Made by a program: the position numbers and the translations under genes
Origin: Clostridia bacterium
GTDB taxonomy: Bacteria; Bacillota; Clostridia; Oscillospirales; CAG-272
Assembly (NCBI GenBank): GCA_017453205.1
Contig: JAFTKO010000014.1
Span: forward strand, 1 to 64,000
Reading direction: 5' to 3'
DNA length: 64,000 bases
Shown: one piece after another, positions 43,494 to 53,338 of the stretch
How the letters are laid out: every line of letters begins with the position of its first letter
How positions within the stretch are numbered: the first letter of the stretch is position 1
Notes under the pieces: generated by a model
Told to the model about the DNA's origin: nothing
The model's input: the letters and a program-made list of their open reading frames with translations, nothing else
The model's database searches: none

Positions 43494-45974
43494 TTATAGT
43501 AATACTTCTATTTGATACGTCCCCGCCCGCAGGGAAAAACAAAGACGTTCTCCGTCTCGTCGGGCGTCAAGTGCTTTTGCCGTGTATACTTTTCCGTTTA
43601 TCCACAACCGATCGCTCGGACACAGCAATTTAAGCTCCGCATCCGTCCCTTGCGGTACCGACAAAGAATAAACAACACGGTCGTCTTTGATGCTCCAACC
43701 GCTTTTGATCGTCCCGTAGGCGCTGGTATAAGTCGCACAAGCGGAGCCGATATGCGTTTGACCGTTGGGAAGTGCTTTGCGTAGGTCGGGGGACGGGCGC
43801 AGAATAAAGTGCGAAAATCCGGGGGGGTCCTCATTGGGAAGGATCCCGCACATACCCGCGTAAAACCACTCTGCCACCGCACCGTATGCGTAGTGATTAA
43901 AGGAGTTCATCTCCACCTTGCCAAAACCGTCCGCGGTGGTATAGGAGTTCCAACGCTCCCAAACCGTGGTGGCGCCTTGGCGGACCGAATAGAGCCAGCT
44001 CGGATCCTTGGTTTGTAACAGCAGATCGTAGCACAGCTCGTCCAAGCCCACGTGTGACAGCACGGTACACAGCAAGCCCGTACCTACAAAGCCCGTGGAA
44101 AGTGTGTAATCGTTTTCTTCGATCAAGCGTTTGAGGAGCGCCGCCGTGCTCTGTTGTTCCTTAGGTGTCAACAAATCAAACGCCAACGCCAAAAGGCAGG
44201 CGGTTTGTGTTTGAAAGATCGGTTCCCCATTTTTCAGATAACGCTTTCTCCACTCGGTCAAAATTTGCGCATGAAGCTGTTGATAATAGATCTCTCGTTC
44301 GTGCTTTTCCAAAATGCGGCTAAAGATCGCCATCAATGCCGCGTCATAAGCATAATAGGACATTGCCATATATCGGTTGTCGGTAGGCTCGTAATTGAGC
44401 CAATCACCGTAAAAATCCTTTGCGCCCTCCAAGCCGTAGCGCGCAAGATAACGCATGTAGGCTTCCATCGAGTCATAGTGCTCGGCGATGACCGAGCGGT
44501 CACCGTACATTCGCCACAGGCGGTACGGCACAATCAAGCCCGCGTCCGCCCAAGCGGCGTTTCCGAGATTTTGCTCGCTCGCCAGCATGCGCGGGGCAAC
44601 ATCGGCATATGCACCATCACAACCGACCTGCGAATCCCGTAAGTCACCCAGCCATTTTCGCAAAAATTCACGCACATCGGCAAGATAGGCGGCGGCACCG
44701 CAAAAAATTTGCGTGTCCCCTGTCCAACCAAAGCGCTCATCCCGTTGCGGGCAATCGGTGGGGATCGAAAAATAATTGCCGCGCATTCCCCACACAATGT
44801 TGGAATACAGGCGGTTGACCTCGTCATTGTCACAAACAAAGCTCCCCGTTTCGGTCAGCTTCGAGCCCAACACCTCACCACGTACCGAAAGCACCTCGAC
44901 TTCTCCATCGGCTTCGAGCTCCAAATAACGAAAGCCGAAAAAGCTGTGCGTTGGGAAATAACACTCCTCCGCATCTCCCCGCGCCACATAACAAATACGT
45001 GAAAGCGCCGAACGGTAATTGCTCATGTAAAGACTTCCCGCCGGTCCGTCGTTCCCCTTTGCGGGATCTCCGCAGTCATTGCGCATCTCAGCAACATACA
45101 CACGGATATGTGTGCCGCGCGCCGCACGCAAGCACAAACAAGGACGCCCGACCATGTTTTGTCCCATATCCAACAGCAGGGAGTGTCCGACCGATAAAAT
45201 GCCTTTTTCACAGCCCGCGCCGTGATGCTTTTTAAGTACCCGAACCGCCCCCAACGGCGTGCCGTTTTCCTCGGTGCCGCTGATCACCTCGGCTGTCTGC
45301 GGGATACGTTCCAAAGCCGATTTTACGCGCACGGGAGGTCCGACACGCGGAACGATCTCCCCGTCAAAGCCGTCAAACTCTGCAGCATTCATCCACCGAT
45401 GCGCATCGGGGTCGACCGAGGCGTGCGGAATGCGTGCATCATAATACTCACCGTCCCAAATGTCTGCACGTAACACAGGACCGCAGATCGACACTTTCCA
45501 ATCGGTTCCCGTAACCACCGTTTCCTCCGAACCGTCCGCGTAACGGATGACCAACTCCGCCGCAAATGCACAACGCGGAAAGCCGTAAAAGCCATAGGAG
45601 ATGCGACCGCTCCACCAACCCGGTGATACCTCTGCGACCAAGCGGTTTTCGGTACCGATCAGCGCGGTCACGTCGTAGCAATCGGCAAACACGCGGCATC
45701 GGTAATCGGTCCAACCGGGCTTGTATTCGTCATTCCCCACCCGTCTGCCGTTGAGAAAGACATCGTAAATACCCAACGCCGTTGCCGTCAATATTGCAGA
45801 CACAACGGCTTTTTTGGGCGAAAATGAGGTCAACAGTGTCAAAATACCGTCGTAAGGCGCAAACGGGAGCGCCTTGCAATTGTAACGCCCCAGTGCGTAT
45901 CCGTGGTCATCCCAGGGATTTTGATAGCGGCGCGGTGTGTATTGCGGGTGTGTGATCCAAACCGCATGTTTCAT
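43494..45974 (-). CDS. Alpha-L-rhamnosidase, GH78 (1)
   Basis: 826 aa. Releases terminal alpha-L-rhamnose. Domain order fits GH78: N-terminal beta-sandwich with NGRRVGNDEYKPGWTDYRCRV, the GEYYDARI segment, FGFRYLELE, then the (alpha/alpha)6 barrel with the signature TDCPQRDERFGWTGDTQIF carrying acidic catalytic residues, FYGDWLNYEPTD, and a late GATTVWERWNSYT. No signal peptide. GGAGG lies 5 nt before ATG 45974. It differs from the second GH78 (45986) in sequence over most of its length, so the two probably cut different linkages. Confidence 0.9.
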   Translation of the reverse strand: MKHAVWITHPQYTPRRYQNPWDDHGYALGRYNCKALPFAPYDGILTLLTSFSPKKAVVSAILTATALGIYDVFLNGRRVGNDEYKPGWTDYRCRVFADCYDVTALIGTENRLVAEVSPGWWSGRISYGFYGFPRCAFAAELVIRYADGSEETVVTGTDWKVSICGPVLRADIWDGEYYDARIPHASVDPDAHRWMNAAEFDGFDGEIVPRVGPPVRVKSALERIPQTAEVISGTEENGTPLGAVRVLKKHHGAGCEKGILSVGHSLLLDMGQNMVGRPCLCLRAARGTHIRVYVAEMRNDCGDPAKGNDGPAGSLYMSNYRSALSRICYVARGDAEECYFPTHSFFGFRYLELEADGEVEVLSVRGEVLGSKLTETGSFVCDNDEVNRLYSNIVWGMRGNYFSIPTDCPQRDERFGWTGDTQIFCGAAAYLADVREFLRKWLGDLRDSQVGCDGAYADVAPRMLASEQNLGNAAWADAGLIVPYRLWRMYGDRSVIAEHYDSMEAYMRYLARYGLEGAKDFYGDWLNYEPTDNRYMAMSYYAYDAALMAIFSRILEKHEREIYYQQLHAQILTEWRKRYLKNGEPIFQTQTACLLALAFDLLTPKEQQSTAALLKRLIEENDYTLSTGFVGTGLLCTVLSHVGLDELCYDLLLQTKDPSWLYSVRQGATTVWERWNSYTTADGFGKVEMNSFNHYAYGAVAEWFYAGMCGILPNEDPPGFSHFILRPSPDLRKALPNGQTHIGSACATYTSAYGTIKSGWSIKDDRVVYSLSVPQGTDAELKLLCPSDRLWINGKVYTAKALDARRDGERLCFSLRAGTYQIEVLL

Positions 45975-45985
45975 TGGGACCTCCG

Positions 45986-48550
45986 TTACAGCGCACGGCG
46001 CAAGACCGTGACACCACTGCCGACCGCGGTCGTTTTTCCGTCAAAACGCACCTCGGCAGTCATACCGAACGGCACCGAAACGATCAATGAGAGCTCACCC
46101 CACTGTTTTCTCCAAGAGAGCGACAGCATCCCCTTAACGGTCTCCACGCGCGCCGACGCGGAAAGCAGTTCGGATGGGAAATAGGGCTCGATAATTGCCC
46201 TTTCGCACGCGGCACCCGCAAACTTGATGCCCGCGATATAGGCGTAAAGCCAATATCCGACCGCACCGTACATGGGATGGCAGTGAGAGTTCATCGCGGG
46301 CTCGCGCTTCAATTCAAAGCGTTCCCAAACCGTGGTGGCACCGTTTTGGAGCATATAGCCGTAGGAGGGATATTCCTCGCTTGTCATCAGCTTCCACGCG
46401 GCATCCACATAGCCATATTCTGTCAGCACGTCAAAGAGGTAGCGCGTACAGAGATTGCCCGTGGTAAATTTGTAATTTTTTGCCAAAAGGTCCTCATAAA
46501 GCACCTTTGCGGCAAGGGGGCGCTTGTCCTCGGGAAGGATCCCGAGCCAAAGCGAAAAGACCTGACAGCCCTGAGAGCCGGTCGCCATTTTTCCGCTCTC
46601 CCCGTCCCACCATTTGGCAAGCATGGCGTTCTTGATGCGCTCCGCCATCTTTGCATACCGCTTGGCATCCGCGTCTTTTCCGAGAATTTCGGCAAAGGCA
46701 GAAAGCAATTTCGCATTGTAGTAATAGTAGCCCGTGGACATAAAAATACCGGGCGTGTAAAGATTTTGCGTAGCATCGATATTGTGATCCCCACCCACAC
46801 AGGCATACACGGGCGCCGCCCAGTCACCGTAGTGCGAATACTGCACGATGTCGCCGTCGGCATGCTCTTGCAGGCACTCCTGCCAACGCACAAAGTACGG
46901 GTAATTCTCCTCCAGCACCTGTTTGTTCCCCGTGTAACGGTAGGCTTGCAGGGCGGCAAGCAGGAACGACGAGCAAACCGGATCGGCGGGGCGCTCACCG
47001 TAAATGCGCGGCGCCGTACAGGTGATGGCACCGTCCGCGTCTTGGGTATCGGCAAGATCGGTGACGATCTTTGGAAAGATGGCGCCGATATCAAATTGAT
47101 AAGGCGTTTCCTCAAAGCGGACCGTGGCATCGTTCATCCATCCCATACGCTCGTCGCGTTGCGGGCAATCGGTGAGAATGCCGTGAATGTTGGCTTTTTC
47201 GGTCTGCACGATCATCTTTTGTATCGCGTTTACGGTGGCACTGCCGCAGGTAAACTCGCTGTCAAGCGCGATGTCGGTGTAAAAGCTGACCGCGGTAATA
47301 TCGGATCTTGACAAGAGCGGAAGCCCCGTCACCTCGACATAACGAAAGCCGTGATAGGTAAATTGCGGCTGCCAAACGGCAAGGTCGCGCCCGTCTCCCG
47401 CGGCAATGTAGGTATCGATACAAGCCGCCTCGCGCAAGGTCGCTTTGCTGATCGTCCCGTCGTTTTCAAGGATCTCGCCGTGGAACAGCGTAATACGGGC
47501 GCCTTTTTTCATGCTTTTAGGCAAGTGCAACCGCACCGTGCCCGCAATATTTTGTCCGAAATCCACCAACACCCGCCCGTTACCGAGGGGTAGGATCGAT
47601 TTTGGCGCGTAAAGCTCCTGCGGACGGATCGGCTCCATGGTGGAGGTACGGCAGATCTCGGCGGTTTCGGGAACCTTGACCGCCCGGGTAAAGCCCGTGG
47701 GAATGACACCGACGGCGTCCCAGTCGGCAGACAGCACATTGGCATCATAGGTCTCCCCGTTGAACACATTGCTTTGTGTCACGGCGCCATGCCCCACCAG
47801 CCAACTTTCATCGACGGTCACCGTCTCTTCGGAACCATCCTCATAGACAAGATGTAACAGGAGAGAAAGCTGGGGCTGTCCGAAGAAATCAACCACACGG
47901 TCACCGATGGCATCCAAATACTTGCCCTCGTTGCGTCGCCAGCCCTCCGCGACCTTGACGGTCAGCACGTTTTTTCCGACCTTGAGCAAGCCTTGCACCT
48001 CGGGATGCATCACAAAATAAACGCGCTTGGTAAAATCGCTGACGGGAGGCTCCAACAGGCTTTCATCGGGAGAAACGCCGTTGACGGCAAGCGCATGATA
48101 GCCGATGCCGCTGACATAGGCCGTTGCCAAACGGAGCGCTTTGGTGATTTCAAATTCTTTTTTAAAGTACAAAACGCTTTCTTTTTTGTCGATCGGTGCT
48201 GTGATCCAATCGGGAGAAGCTTCACACAGTGCCGAAATATAAAAATATTCTTCTTTCGCAAGGCTCTCCCCGCCCTTTCCGCGCACCGCCACCGAAACAG
48301 TGAGCCTTTCCTCGGACGGAAGCGTTTTGCCGACATACAACAGAGATTGCTCGGCTTGTTCTACCCAGCCGGAGTCCCAAAGCAGGGCTTGGTTGGTACG
48401 CACGGCAACACGGCAAGCGGTCTGCGCGTCATTTGCCTTGTCCGAGACTGCGCTCCATGAAAATAAAACATCTTTGCCCTCGAGAATGCGGTAACGCGCG
48501 TCACCCTTGAGCGGCTTGTGATTTGCCCGAATCTTTTCAACTTTTATCAT
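45986..48550 (-). CDS. Alpha-L-rhamnosidase, GH78 (2)
   Basis: 854 aa from ATG 48550 (AAAGGA 6 nt upstream). Same architecture as its neighbour: N-terminal domain beginning DARYRILEGKDVLFSWS, SGIGYHALAVNGVSPDESLL, FNGETYDAN, DFGQNIAGTVRLHLP, FTYHGFRYVEVTG, then the catalytic signature TDCPQRDERMGWMNDATVRFEE and YGDWAAPVY, with GATTVWERFEL near the end. This form is closer to the well-known GH78 bacterial rhamnosidases that have an N-terminal beta-sandwich (the rhamnosidase-N type). No signal peptide, so rhamnosides must be imported first. Confidence 0.92.
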   Translation of the reverse strand: MIKVEKIRANHKPLKGDARYRILEGKDVLFSWSAVSDKANDAQTACRVAVRTNQALLWDSGWVEQAEQSLLYVGKTLPSEERLTVSVAVRGKGGESLAKEEYFYISALCEASPDWITAPIDKKESVLYFKKEFEITKALRLATAYVSGIGYHALAVNGVSPDESLLEPPVSDFTKRVYFVMHPEVQGLLKVGKNVLTVKVAEGWRRNEGKYLDAIGDRVVDFFGQPQLSLLLHLVYEDGSEETVTVDESWLVGHGAVTQSNVFNGETYDANVLSADWDAVGVIPTGFTRAVKVPETAEICRTSTMEPIRPQELYAPKSILPLGNGRVLVDFGQNIAGTVRLHLPKSMKKGARITLFHGEILENDGTISKATLREAACIDTYIAAGDGRDLAVWQPQFTYHGFRYVEVTGLPLLSRSDITAVSFYTDIALDSEFTCGSATVNAIQKMIVQTEKANIHGILTDCPQRDERMGWMNDATVRFEETPYQFDIGAIFPKIVTDLADTQDADGAITCTAPRIYGERPADPVCSSFLLAALQAYRYTGNKQVLEENYPYFVRWQECLQEHADGDIVQYSHYGDWAAPVYACVGGDHNIDATQNLYTPGIFMSTGYYYYNAKLLSAFAEILGKDADAKRYAKMAERIKNAMLAKWWDGESGKMATGSQGCQVFSLWLGILPEDKRPLAAKVLYEDLLAKNYKFTTGNLCTRYLFDVLTEYGYVDAAWKLMTSEEYPSYGYMLQNGATTVWERFELKREPAMNSHCHPMYGAVGYWLYAYIAGIKFAGAACERAIIEPYFPSELLSASARVETVKGMLSLSWRKQWGELSLIVSVPFGMTAEVRFDGKTTAVGSGVTVLRRAL

Positions 48551-48642
48551 AGGATTTCCTTTCATCATAAAGGGGCAGTCGCAAGCGACTGCCCCGGCGA
48601 GAGTTGCCTATGGCGAACGATCATCGCCTTGTTTGAGTGTGA

Positions 48643-50511
48643 TTATTGTTCTTTTTTACGTTTGATCATCCAAGCGCCGCCGAGCACTGCCATGCCGAGC
48701 ACCGAAAGAATAGAAGCACTGCTCTTGCATCCGCCCTCTGTATCATCGGTAGCGGGTGCGGTCGTAGTGGTTGCTTCGGTTTCGGGTGCAGTGGTAGTCT
48801 GCTCGTTGTTGCCGCCCTGAGTGTTATCTCCAGCCTGCGTGTTGCTACCGCCTTGGGTGTTATCTCCACCTTGGGTGTTGTCACCGCCTTGGGTGTTATC
48901 TCCACCTTGGGTGTTGTCACCGCCTTGGGTGTTATCTCCACCTTGGGTGTTGTCACCGCCGGTGCTTGTGGGGATCAGCTCATCATAGTAAGGGCATACC
49001 CAAGTTTTGGCATTGGTGTTTGCCGTGGTGAACGCGCTCTCGGCAGTGGTGCCCGTCAAAGCGTAAACATCCTTGCAGTAGTGCTTCCACTCGGTACCGC
49101 AGAACTTACAGGTTTCCAAATAGTTGGTGTTGCCCTCGCAAGCGTTGGGGTCGTACTCGCTCACTTCATTGGTGGTGATGATCAATTCGTCGATCAGCAT
49201 GCCTGCTTCGCGTCCCGTGATCTTCAGCTCATGAACACCTGCGGTAAGATGTACCTTTTGCGGTGCATGTCTCCAATCACCGTACTGAATGGTGTAGGAG
49301 CCGTACTGTGTCGTGTCCTCATAGGTACCTGCGGCACGGTAGGTCATGTAAAAGTACTGCCAAGAGTTATAGCAAGCGCTGTCCGCAGAGTCCTCATCGG
49401 GCAGGTCCCAAATGTATTCGGTTCCGCCGTCAAAGCTGTAAAACATTGAGTTGCTTGTTTGGTTGGGGAAATAAACTCTGCCCCAGAAGTAGTAGTCGCC
49501 CTCCTCGGGGACTGCGAAGCGGATCGTTACGCCCGCGCCCGAAACATTGGCAGCGGCGGCGTTGCATTGCAAAGCCTTGCCGTCCATGGCGCCGTCCTTT
49601 GCGGCAAGCGCCCAGGTGGTACCGGTCTTAACGAGGTCAGTGTTTTCCATATCCAAGAACATGGTAAAGTCATTGCCTACCTTGTAAGCGCCCTCCAACT
49701 CGGTGCCGGTTTCGACAGCGGGCTCCTCAAGCGTCAGACCGCCGTAAACGCTGTTAACGGTAAGAGAAACATTCATGCTTTGGCTGGTGTAAGCACCAAA
49801 CACGAGGTAAGCCTCGCCACCCGAGAACAGGTTTGTGGGGAAATACTGACCTGCGCCCGCACCGTCGTACTGCTGTGCCTCCCAAGAGGAATTGGGATCA
49901 AACTCGGCAACCAAGGCGTCTACGGTCGCATCGCCGTTGGTATCGATCCAAACTCTCCAAGTACCACCCGCATAGGCAATCTTTGCGGTAACAGACTTGC
50001 CCTCGGAGGCGTTGCCAATGCCGCTGGACTTATTTCTGCCGGGGTATTTGATGTCTGTGTTTTCCTCGGTGCCCTTATAGTAAAGCCCCATTGCCTTGAT
50101 GTTCCCCTCAGCGGAGCTGAGGCGGTATTCCACGCCCAAGCCGTTGCCCGAGGTACTACCTTGGAAGTTTTGAGAATCCATCAGCGCAAAGGCAAAGCGG
50201 TAATCCTCGCAAGAATCCCCCACGGAGGTGTAATCCTCGTTGTAGGTCACGGTAAAGATGATACCGCACTCACCCGTGATCAAGCCGGGAATCCAAGTGA
50301 TCTTTTGCGCGGATGCGACCAAGCCCGAACCGTTGAGATTGATTTTGTTGTTATCGAACGAATAAGAGCCCTTTTCGCCCTCATAACCGCGAAGAACGGT
50401 AATGGTGTCATCATCGGGCGCAGTTGCCATATTTGCGCTGACCGAAAGGCTTGCGGCAAGTGTGGTAAGTACTAACAGGATGGCAACAAAAATAACGGAT
50501 AATTTTTTCAT
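48643..50511 (-). CDS. Modular surface protein A with carbohydrate-binding-like domain and GC-x-SS anchor
   Basis: 622 aa. Signal peptide (MKKLSVIFVAILLVLTTLAASLSVSA). Residues about 35-245 form a lectin-like domain shared with protein B at 50771 (VLRGYEGEKGSYSFDNNKINLNGSG, then YRFAFALMD...GNGLGVEYRL...YPGRNKSSGI). Residues about 270-440 look like a CBM6/35-like beta-sandwich (GVTIRFAVPEEGDYYFWGRVYF ... TAGVHELKITGREAGMLIDELIIT). A Cys-rich segment (CKFCGTEWKHYC) follows, then a GGDNTQ hexapeptide tract, a Thr/Ala linker, GGCKSS, a hydrophobic helix and KRKKEQ. It follows the 46-codon gene by 102 bp. Ligand unknown; the rhamnosidase genes suggest a plant or bacterial glycan. Confidence 0.85.
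   Translation of the reverse strand: MKKLSVIFVAILLVLTTLAASLSVSANMATAPDDDTITVLRGYEGEKGSYSFDNNKINLNGSGLVASAQKITWIPGLITGECGIIFTVTYNEDYTSVGDSCEDYRFAFALMDSQNFQGSTSGNGLGVEYRLSSAEGNIKAMGLYYKGTEENTDIKYPGRNKSSGIGNASEGKSVTAKIAYAGGTWRVWIDTNGDATVDALVAEFDPNSSWEAQQYDGAGAGQYFPTNLFSGGEAYLVFGAYTSQSMNVSLTVNSVYGGLTLEEPAVETGTELEGAYKVGNDFTMFLDMENTDLVKTGTTWALAAKDGAMDGKALQCNAAAANVSGAGVTIRFAVPEEGDYYFWGRVYFPNQTSNSMFYSFDGGTEYIWDLPDEDSADSACYNSWQYFYMTYRAAGTYEDTTQYGSYTIQYGDWRHAPQKVHLTAGVHELKITGREAGMLIDELIITTNEVSEYDPNACEGNTNYLETCKFCGTEWKHYCKDVYALTGTTAESAFTTANTNAKTWVCPYYDELIPTSTGGDNTQGGDNTQGGDNTQGGDNTQGGDNTQGGDNTQGGSNTQAGDNTQGGNNEQTTTAPETEATTTTAPATDDTEGGCKSSASILSVLGMAVLGGAWMIKRKKEQ
48811..48960 (-). repeat. Tandem repeat coding GGDNTQ hexapeptides
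   Basis: Near-identical 18-bp units alternate in two codon forms, giving a 36-bp higher-order period, and code GGDNTQ about six times plus variants (SNTQA, NNEQ). The unit lies between the folded domains and the anchor. High nucleotide identity marks recent expansion and possible length variation. Confidence 0.88.
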
Positions 50512-50613
50512 AATTGTCTCCTTTGTTTGATTTGGTTTACGGGAGAACCCGAAAACCGATGGGTAAAAACGAAAAGTCATTCAGTGTATGCCGCACAGTC
50601 GGCGGCGGTTGCC

Positions 50614-50754
50614 TTACGATTTGACAATGGGAAGCTCGTTGTCGCCGCGTTCCTCGGGATCGTAGGCGGGGGTGGTGGTTCCGTTACTGGTGGAAATGAC
50701 GTCCTCATTGTCCAAAAGCAGGAACATCAGCTCGGGGCTGAAATATGTTTTCAT
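50614..50754 (-). CDS. Small 46-aa peptide, paired with anchored surface protein (2)
   Basis: 46 aa: starts MKTYFSPELMFLLLDNEDV and ends ELPIVKS. ATG 50754 is preceded by aaaggagga at 6 nt. It begins 17 bp after the stop of protein B and ends 102 bp before protein A. The N-terminal pattern (M-K, aromatic, P, hydrophobic run, LL-x-x-ED, hydrophobic, T/S) matches the peptide at 10714, while the C-termini differ, Asp/Glu/Gly/Pro-rich here. Such conserved-N, variable-C organisation is typical of leader-core peptides, but no maturation enzyme is next to it. Function unknown. Confidence 0.72.
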   Translation of the reverse strand: MKTYFSPELMFLLLDNEDVISTSNGTTTPAYDPEERGDNELPIVKS

Positions 50755-50770
50755 ATCGGCTCCTCCTTTA

Positions 50771-51955
50771 TCAGTTTGCGTTTTGTGCCGCAAAGTAAGC
50801 AGCTGCGGCGTTGCAGTAAGAAATGACAGAATCGCAAAGTGTATCCAAAGCAGTGTCCTCGGTCTCCGCCTTCAAGACAGTGCAATAGTCTACCACCGAG
50901 GTGGACCAAGTGACATATTTTCCGTTGGCTGCGGTAACGGTAATGGTAATGTCATCCGCGCCCTGCTTTGCGGCAACGGGCATGGTGTAATAATAGACAT
51001 TGGTAGTACCCTCCAACAGCTTACCGTCGGTGATGGCGGCATAGGTCTTGGTGGTATCGCCCAGCTTCAGCTCTACCTTTGCACCGCTTGTCAAAAGCGC
51101 CTCGTCATACTCTACATAGAAACGGGTAAGAATATTGTCCTCCAGCGCAATGTTTTCACCGTAGCGACTTGCACCAATCTCATCTACCAGAGAGAAAGCA
51201 TTGTCCACACTGTCAATCGAGATAGAAACATTCATATCCGCATCGGCATTGTAGCTTCCGAAAACAAGATAAAGCTTATCACCGGACATAAGGTCGGTGG
51301 GATAGCCCGCATCGGTTGACACAAAAGTAGCAACATTTTTATCAACCGCACTATCCGCATCATTTGAATCGATCCAAATACTCCATGTTCCATTGGAAGA
51401 AGAATTGATCTGTACGGCAACAGAGGTTCCCTTGGACGCCGTTGCGATACCGCTTGACAAATTTCTTCCGGGATATTGCATGCTCGTAGTGCTTGCTCCG
51501 TCATAGCAAAATCCCATTGCACGAACATTGCCCGCTGCACTCCACAGTCTCAATTCCAAGCCCAAGCCATGACCGCTATTGTCACCTTGGAAAGCTCTCT
51601 CATCCATCAAACCGAATGCAAAGCGGTAATTTTCATAATAGTTGGCATCACCGGATGTACCGCTCAAAGACGTATAATCCTCATTAAACGTCACGGTAAA
51701 TTTAATGTTGCTTTGTGTTGTAGCAATTTTTGCTGCATCAATCGCTACATACTGTGCCGCGGAAACGACACCCGAGCCGTTGAGGTTGATTTTGTTGCCC
51801 GAGAACGAAACTGCGTTGTCACCATCGTAGCCTCTCAAAACCTCGATATCATCTGCAGTAACGCTGTCCGAGGTCACAGTGGCGTAAACGGTGGCGGTCA
51901 TTGCGGTAAACAAAAGTGCCATGGAAAGTAGGATTAGGGATATTCTCTTTTTCAT
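50771..51955 (-). CDS. Modular secreted protein B
   Basis: 394 aa. Signal peptide MKKRISLILLSMALLFTAM...ATVYA. Residues about 35-255 are the same lectin-like domain as in protein A (VLRGYDGDNAVSFSGNKINLNGSG, YRFAFGLMD, GLGLELRL, YPGRNLSSGI). Residues about 262-394 match the N-terminal module of the propeller protein at 53339 (RYGENIALEDNILTRFYVEYDEALL ... YYTMPVAA... YCTVLKAETEDTALDTLCDSVISYCNAAAAYF). No anchor: it ends in AAQNAN, so it is secreted or held by another protein. GGAGGAAATT gives a perfect ribosome site. It appears to be a fusion of modules found in its two neighbours. Confidence 0.85.
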   Translation of the reverse strand: MKKRISLILLSMALLFTAMTATVYATVTSDSVTADDIEVLRGYDGDNAVSFSGNKINLNGSGVVSAAQYVAIDAAKIATTQSNIKFTVTFNEDYTSLSGTSGDANYYENYRFAFGLMDERAFQGDNSGHGLGLELRLWSAAGNVRAMGFCYDGASTTSMQYPGRNLSSGIATASKGTSVAVQINSSSNGTWSIWIDSNDADSAVDKNVATFVSTDAGYPTDLMSGDKLYLVFGSYNADADMNVSISIDSVDNAFSLVDEIGASRYGENIALEDNILTRFYVEYDEALLTSGAKVELKLGDTTKTYAAITDGKLLEGTTNVYYYTMPVAAKQGADDITITVTAANGKYVTWSTSVVDYCTVLKAETEDTALDTLCDSVISYCNAAAAYFAAQNAN

Positions 51956-52370
51956 AATTTCCTCCAAATATTTTTAAAATTTTATTTTGAGCAATCTCAA
52001 TCCTCCCCGTGTGGGCAGGCGCAGGATACGACCTGTTCAAACGGAAATCGGCAACGAACTTGATGGGGCTTCCCTCCTTTCGCAAAAATTTGCGTTTTTC
52101 CGTCCTATTTGAGATCGCAAGGGGCACAGTTTTAAGTAAGATCATTTCGTTAAGAAAATAACCAAAGGCTTTTTCAGAATAACTCCTTCCGTCAAAGTCT
52201 ACGCCTTTGCCAGCTCCCTTGAGAGAACCGGAGCGAAGCAACTGAAGGCTTTATCCAAAGGAAAGTTACTTTTTTGAAAACACTCATTCGGTCAAAGGCA
52301 CAACGGGTGAGGAAAAGACTCTGTAAAACCGTTTTTCTTAATCAAAATGACATTGGCTTAATGCGGGGGC
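51956..52370. other. Gene-free gap with a degenerate repeat copy
   Basis: About 415 bp between the DHDPS-family gene and protein B. It holds the second repeat copy (52182-52234), a short cgcaaaaatttgcg palindrome near 52080, and AT-rich DNA before the protein B ribosome site that could carry an internal promoter. No supported ORF. Confidence 0.55.
52182..52234. repeat. Interspersed double-hairpin repeat, copy 2 (degenerate)
   Basis: Layout actcc-ttccgtcaaag...gccagctccc-ttgagag matches the first copy at 5070-5118 in order and spacing (ACTCC, GTCA, GCCAGCTCCCT, GAGAG), but both hairpins are disrupted. One copy per locus, each in a gap inside the minus-strand run. Confidence 0.45.
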
Positions 52371-53321
52371 TTAAATCAACCCGTTTGTGTGCAAGCTCTC
52401 CACGCTATCGCGAAGCTGTGACAGACAGGTCTTGTAACGGTCGGTCAAAACCGACTCCGATTTGTTACGGGACAGATGCGTCATGGGGACCTTTTCAAAC
52501 ACATCGAGATAATACTTTGCCGAAATGGGATAGCCCATCCCCTCCGACGTGGCGGCAAAATCAAGGAACGCTTGCAGATAGTCGGCAAGCCACGGATCGT
52601 CGCGGTAACAAGCGCACAGCTTGACAAACGGACGTGCCATATAGTTTGCCATTACACCGCAGTAGCCGTCGCCGCCATCTCGAAGCGATTGCAAAAGCGA
52701 GCCCGCGTGCGCATTGAAGAGCTTAACACCGCTCCCGTTTAACAGCTTTAACCGCTTTGCAATCTCATCGGCATCACAGCAGGTATCCTTGATAAACGAA
52801 AAACGCTTGCTTTGCACGATCCAACGCAAAATGTCGGCATCCAACGGTCTTTTATAGGGAGCGGGACACTCGTAAATACCGAGTGCCAACTCCGACGGCA
52901 ACCGCTCCAAAAGATGTTCCGCGTCTGTCCTCCAAGCATCAAATCCTGTATTGGCAATATCAAAGCGATTGGAGATCAACACCACGGCGTCCACACCTGT
53001 GTCGGCAATGGCGTTTAACTCCTTGACCTGATCGTCAAAGGCGTCCGAAACATGTCCCGACGCCACCACCGACATCGGTGTGCGCCTGGGTTCTGCTTTT
53101 GCCAAGCGGTCGGCGGTGCGTTTGGTGAGCGCCGAAAGCTTGACACGTTCCTCGAGTGTGAGCTCAAAAATTTCACTGGAAAGGCAAGCAGCGAAAATAC
53201 CGTCACAGCCCTGTTCCCAGTACCATTCCACCAGTGCCTCGGCGGCACTGTAGTCCACGCTCATGTCCTTGTTGTAGGGGGTAATCATCACGGGATACGC
53301 CCCCGAACGAATATTTTTCAT
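52371..53321 (-). CDS. Dihydrodipicolinate synthase / N-acetylneuraminate lyase family protein (2)
   Basis: 316 aa. Class I aldolase fold with Tyr in LGIYECPAPYKRP and Schiff-base Lys in FSFIKDTCCD. The usual GTTGE motif is replaced by ACLSSEIFELTLEER, a stronger change than in the paralogue at 6931, so the carboxylate-binding pocket is altered. Likely substrate is a 2-oxo sugar acid. Its place among rhamnosidases would suit a 2-keto-3-deoxy-L-rhamnonate-type cleavage, but no rhamnonate dehydratase is in the window. 17 bp after the propeller protein's stop. AAAGGGAGCAG precedes ATG. Confidence 0.78.
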   Translation of the reverse strand: MKNIRSGAYPVMITPYNKDMSVDYSAAEALVEWYWEQGCDGIFAACLSSEIFELTLEERVKLSALTKRTADRLAKAEPRRTPMSVVASGHVSDAFDDQVKELNAIADTGVDAVVLISNRFDIANTGFDAWRTDAEHLLERLPSELALGIYECPAPYKRPLDADILRWIVQSKRFSFIKDTCCDADEIAKRLKLLNGSGVKLFNAHAGSLLQSLRDGGDGYCGVMANYMARPFVKLCACYRDDPWLADYLQAFLDFAATSEGMGYPISAKYYLDVFEKVPMTHLSRNKSESVLTDRYKTCLSQLRDSVESLHTNGLI

Positions 53322-53338
53322 AGCTCTGCTCCCTTTTG

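Noticed and set aside
48811-48960. Possible CRISPR-like direct repeats
   Set aside because: Units are contiguous without unique spacers and keep the reading frame of protein A.
49459-50475. 338-codon plus-strand frame opposite surface protein A
   Set aside because: Shadow of the real gene, which has a signal peptide, shared domains and a good ribosome site.
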